Source of the DNA: Patescibacteria group bacterium
Lineage (GTDB): Bacteria; Patescibacteriota; Gracilibacteria; BD1-5; UBA2023
Assembly: GCA_030836665.1 (NCBI GenBank)
Contig: JAUPLX010000067.1
Coordinates: 1 to 9,763, forward strand
Length of the DNA stretch: 9,763 nucleotides
Reading direction: 5' to 3'
Shown: in pieces, positions 7,664-9,763 of the stretch
Layout: every line of letters begins with the position of its first letter
Position numbering within the stretch: the stretch's first letter is position 1
Notes under the pieces: model-generated
Told to the model about the DNA's origin: nothing
The model's database searches: none
What the model saw: the letters and a program-made list of their open reading frames with translations, nothing else
Program-made: the position numbers and the translations under genes

Positions 7664-7738
7664 ACGGTCGGGAAAAGACGGCCTTCCTCCGGCTTTTTTT
7701 GGGGGGATGCCGTCGAAAGGCCGTCTCTTCCCGACCGT
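7664..7738 (-). terminator. Long rod-like hairpin downstream of rsmI; possible terminator or 3'-end processing/stability element
   Basis: Arms 7664-7685 and 7717-7738 (22 nt each) are complementary except for one position (A7675/C7727). In minus-strand RNA this pair becomes G.U, so all 22 positions pair, whereas in plus-strand RNA it is an A.C mismatch. Inside, the stem can continue with U.G, C-G, a tandem G.A/A.G and CGGC/GCCG, leaving a 15-nt loop of C6 and A7 runs. It begins 4 nt after the rsmI stop. No U-tract directly follows the 3' arm, so it is not a canonical intrinsic terminator. Confidence 0.6.
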
Positions 7739-7742
7739 GTGC

Positions 7743-8396
7743 CTAGAATACTACGACGAATTCCCCTTTTCTCGGACGGGTTTTCAGTTCGGTCAGGCAT
7801 TCGGCGGCAGTTCCCCGGAGGAATTCTTCGAATTTTTTCGTCAGTTCGCGAGCGATGACGATCTTATGTTCCGCTCCGAAGGTTTCCCCGATTTCCGAAA
7901 CGGTCTTTTCGATACGGTGGACGCTCTCGTAAACGACGACGGTATAATCCTTCGTTTTTAAAGAATCGAACAAAGTCTTCCGCCCTTTTTTGATTGGCAG
8001 GAAGCCGAGGAAACGGAAATCGTGCGTATGGGCTCCCGAACAGACGAGCGCGGAAAGCACTGCCGAAGCTCCGGGAATGGGGCAAACGGTCACGTTCGCG
8101 GCGATGGCGGCTTTTACGAGCGCGTAGGCCGGATCCGATATTCCGGGGGTTCCGGCATCCGAAATGAGCGCGCAGGTTTTCCCTTCGGTAAGCGCCTCGA
8201 GAATCTTGTCGATCTTCGCCACCCCGGAATGCGAATGGAACGAGAGGAGGGGGCGCTCGATGCCGTAGTGCTTCAGGAGTATGCCCGAAGTCCGCGTATC
8301 TTCGCACGCGATGAAATCGGCTTCCTTCAAAACGCGCACTCCCCGGTACGTCATGTCTTCGAGATTGCCGATGGGGGTCGAAACGAGATAGAGCAT
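7743..8396 (-). CDS. rsmI: 16S rRNA (cytidine(1402)-2'-O)-methyltransferase RsmI, short form
   Basis: SAM-dependent tetrapyrrole-methylase-fold enzyme that 2'-O-methylates C1402 in the 16S rRNA decoding centre. The 217 residues show the family signatures in order: LVSTPIGNLEDMTYRGVRVL (4-23), CEDTRTSGILLKHYG, ALISDAGTPGISDPA, PIPGASAVLSAL, RFLGFLP and ARELTKKFEEFLRG. The usual ESPHR element reads ESVHR here. Typical RsmI is about 270-290 residues; the small C-terminal helix-turn-helix domain seen in many members is absent, because the protein ends at GEFVVVF with TAG. It lies 30 nt after the CYTH gene, third in the same-strand run from dnaA, and a long hairpin follows. Start ATG at 8396 fits the family N-terminus; no Shine-Dalgarno is visible. 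Confidence 0.93.
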   Translation of the reverse strand: MLYLVSTPIGNLEDMTYRGVRVLKEADFIACEDTRTSGILLKHYGIERPLLSFHSHSGVAKIDKILEALTEGKTCALISDAGTPGISDPAYALVKAAIAANVTVCPIPGASAVLSALVCSGAHTHDFRFLGFLPIKKGRKTLFDSLKTKDYTVVVYESVHRIEKTVSEIGETFGAEHKIVIARELTKKFEEFLRGTAAECLTELKTRPRKGEFVVVF

Positions 8397-8426
8397 GGTT
8401 TGATCGAGCGGTTTTTACGCTGGCGG

Positions 8427-8987
8427 TTATTCTTTCGTTCCCAGTCGTACGCCGTAGCGTTTTTCCAGGTCGCGGATGGTATCGGAAACGATGCGTTCGG
8501 GAGGAAACCCGAGCGTCGCCCCGATCGCGAGGACCTTGTCGTGGGTATCGGATTCGATTTCGAGCAGGGGAGGGATGCCGGGATATTCGTCGATTTCGAC
8601 GTGCCCGATTTTTTCTCCGGCGCCGTTTTCGAGAATGAAGGTCGTGCGTGTTTTGGTAACGGTGCGGACCTTTTCGAATCCGATCGCTTCAAGAATCGCT
8701 TCCATGTTTTCCGGAACCGTCACGCCCGTTTCGAGTTCCGGACGGATCTTTACCTGCTCGGTTTCCTCCGGGGCCGCCCCTCCCTTATAGTTGAGCACCC
8801 ATCCCGATTCTTCGAGGCGGAGACGAAGGGCTTGATCCCGGTCGTTGACGAAGAATTTCGCGATGAGTTCCCCTTGGAACGTCCGGGCGTATCCGAGTGA
8901 GAGGAGTTTCGCAATCTCCACTTCCGGATCGATGTCGAGGACTTTTCCTTCGGCTTCCTGTACGGTTCCTGCGGACGGTGCGTGCAT
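8427..8987 (-). CDS. CYTH-domain protein (triphosphate tunnel metalloenzyme / CyaB-like)
   Basis: A 186-residue protein of the CYTH superfamily, whose beta-barrel tunnel binds triphosphates with divalent metal. Members include class IV adenylate cyclases, thiamine triphosphatases and inorganic triphosphatases; the substrate here cannot be told from sequence. The diagnostic EXEXK motif is EAEGK (residues 11-15). A basic strand ALRLRLEESGWVLNYKG (~53-69), a central RTTFILENG strand and VEIDEYPGIPPLLEIES (the family's acidic strand pair) follow in the expected order. Length is normal for a single-domain CYTH protein. The ATG at 8987 lies 12 nt after the dnaA stop, preceded by CCGGT and not by a Shine-Dalgarno. 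An operon with dnaA and rsmI is inferred from strand and spacing. Confidence 0.85.
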   Translation of the reverse strand: MHAPSAGTVQEAEGKVLDIDPEVEIAKLLSLGYARTFQGELIAKFFVNDRDQALRLRLEESGWVLNYKGGAAPEETEQVKIRPELETGVTVPENMEAILEAIGFEKVRTVTKTRTTFILENGAGEKIGHVEIDEYPGIPPLLEIESDTHDKVLAIGATLGFPPERIVSDTIRDLEKRYGVRLGTKE

Positions 8988-8999
8988 ACCGGATGAGGA

Positions 9000-9763
9000 T
9001 TAGAGGCCGAGCTTGTCACGGATGACGTTCACCTCGTAGTGGAGGTTTTGGTCCTTTTTCAATACGGATTCGAGCTTTCGGCAGGAATACAGTACGGCGG
9101 AATGGTTGCGGCCCGAGAAGATGTTGCCGATGCGTTCGTAGGTGAAGTGCATCTTGTTCTTCAGGAGGTACATGGCCACTTGGCGGGGAATCATGTTTTC
9201 CTTGCGGCGGTCGTCGCCCACGAGCATCTTCTTTTCGATACCGAAATGCGCGGATACGGCATCGAGGAGCTCGTCGTAGCTGCGGGCTACGCGGCGCTGT
9301 TGGGTGCGGTTTCCGAGTACGTCGTTGGTCACTCCGAGCTTTATGAAACGTGCCGAAACGTTTTCGAGCGTCGGCGGTTTGCCGTGGAGTTCGTATTCGG
9401 CGATGATCTGATTGAGGATGCCTTCGATCTCGCGAACGTTGGAATCCGCGTTGTAGGCGATGAACTCCGCGACTTCCTGCGGGAGGATGAACTCTCGGGC
9501 GCGGGCCTTTTCCTGAAGGATGGCGAGGCGGGTTTCGAAATCGGGCGTGCCGACGTCGACGATGATGCCCCACTCGAAACGGCTCTTGAGGCGAGGTTCG
9601 ATTTCGGTGAGTTCTTTCGGCGGACGGTCTCCGGAGAGGACGATTTGTCGGCCGGATTCGTGGAGGAGGTTGAAGATGTTGTAGAGTTCTTCCTGGGTGC
9701 GCTCTTTCTTCGCGAGGAATTGGACGTCGTCGATGACGAGCACGTCGATATTCTGGTATTTCT
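9000..9763 (-). CDS. dnaA: Chromosomal replication initiator DnaA, C-terminal part; 5' end outside the window
   Basis: Replication initiator that binds DnaA boxes at oriC and opens the origin. The right edge cuts the gene within the AAA+ domain just before Walker B; 253 residues are visible. Walker B is VLVIDDVQFL, sensor I is IVLSGDRPPKEL, the box VII arginine finger is in RLKSRFEWG, and sensor II is SNVREIEG. Domain IV carries the helix-turn-helix region IPRQVAMYL and YERIGNIFSGRNHSAVLY. The usual DnaA-box-reading signature GRDHTTV is GRNHSAV here (9093-9119), a change of D to N and TT to SA. It ends with TAA at 9000 and contains no in-frame UGA. The gene leads a minus-strand group with the CYTH and rsmI genes. 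Any origin upstream of dnaA would lie beyond the right edge. Confidence 0.96.
   Translation of the reverse strand, partial: KYQNIDVLVIDDVQFLAKKERTQEELYNIFNLLHESGRQIVLSGDRPPKELTEIEPRLKSRFEWGIIVDVGTPDFETRLAILQEKARAREFILPQEVAEFIAYNADSNVREIEGILNQIIAEYELHGKPPTLENVSARFIKLGVTNDVLGNRTQQRRVARSYDELLDAVSAHFGIEKKMLVGDDRRKENMIPRQVAMYLLKNKMHFTYERIGNIFSGRNHSAVLYSCRKLESVLKKDQNLHYEVNVIRDKLGL

Noticed and set aside
6970..7746. 258-codon plus-strand ORF with a Phe/Leu-rich, membrane-like translation
   Set aside because: Its composition is the antisense image of the Glu/Lys-rich coiled-coil gene (GAA/AAG give TTC/CTT). It starts directly after a terminator and spans the palindrome at 7664-7738, with no promoter seen.
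8022..8900. 292-codon plus-strand ORF opposite rsmI and the CYTH gene
   Set aside because: Antisense shadow of two genes with clear family motifs.

Overview
The window is a stretch of bacterial chromosome that reads correctly only if UGA encodes an amino acid. Four genes (dinG, a pilN-like gene, pilC and a coiled-coil gene) contain seven in-frame UGA codons between them. Where a conserved motif covers the site, the family residue is glycine: DinG helicase motif VI (TGA at 1978) and the PilC region (TGA at 6640 and 6658). All nine genes whose 3' end is visible stop with TAA or TAG, never TGA. This is NCBI genetic code 25 (UGA = Gly), known from Gracilibacteria (BD1-5) and Absconditabacteria (SR1) within the Patescibacteria/CPR. 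The DNA looks GC-rich (over half by eye, with many C- or G-ending codons), which is unusual for that code because most described members are AT-rich. The clade assignment is inference from the code.

Layout. Positions 1-2166 (+) hold the 3' part of a DinG/XPD-like helicase gene without Fe-S cysteines, running in from the left edge. A hairpin terminator and an overlapping extended -10 promoter (2184-2243) separate it from a four-gene type IV pilus operon (2279-6909, +): a PilN-like membrane protein, a PilO-like membrane protein, a PilB-type assembly ATPase lacking the usual N-terminal domain, and the PilC platform protein. A strong bidirectional terminator (6928-6961) closes the operon and also serves a convergent gene for a small, very charged coiled-coil protein (6979-7587, -) that has its own promoter. 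Further right, all on the minus strand, is a probable operon dnaA (partial) - CYTH-domain triphosphate-binding protein - rsmI (9763 down to 7743). It ends in an unusually long imperfect palindrome (7664-7738) that pairs better as minus-strand RNA.

How the genes work together. The plus-strand cluster encodes the inner-membrane alignment proteins, the motor and the platform of one type IV pilus machine. PilM, pilins, prepilin peptidase and retraction ATPase are not in the window. The flanking genes are housekeeping: DNA repair helicase, replication initiator and 16S rRNA methyltransferase. None of the seven visible gene starts has a recognisable Shine-Dalgarno sequence. I see no tRNA, rRNA, CRISPR array, insertion sequence or phage gene. 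The main surprise is the genetic code itself, which is already described in these lineages. A standard-code annotation would break four of the genes into fragments.
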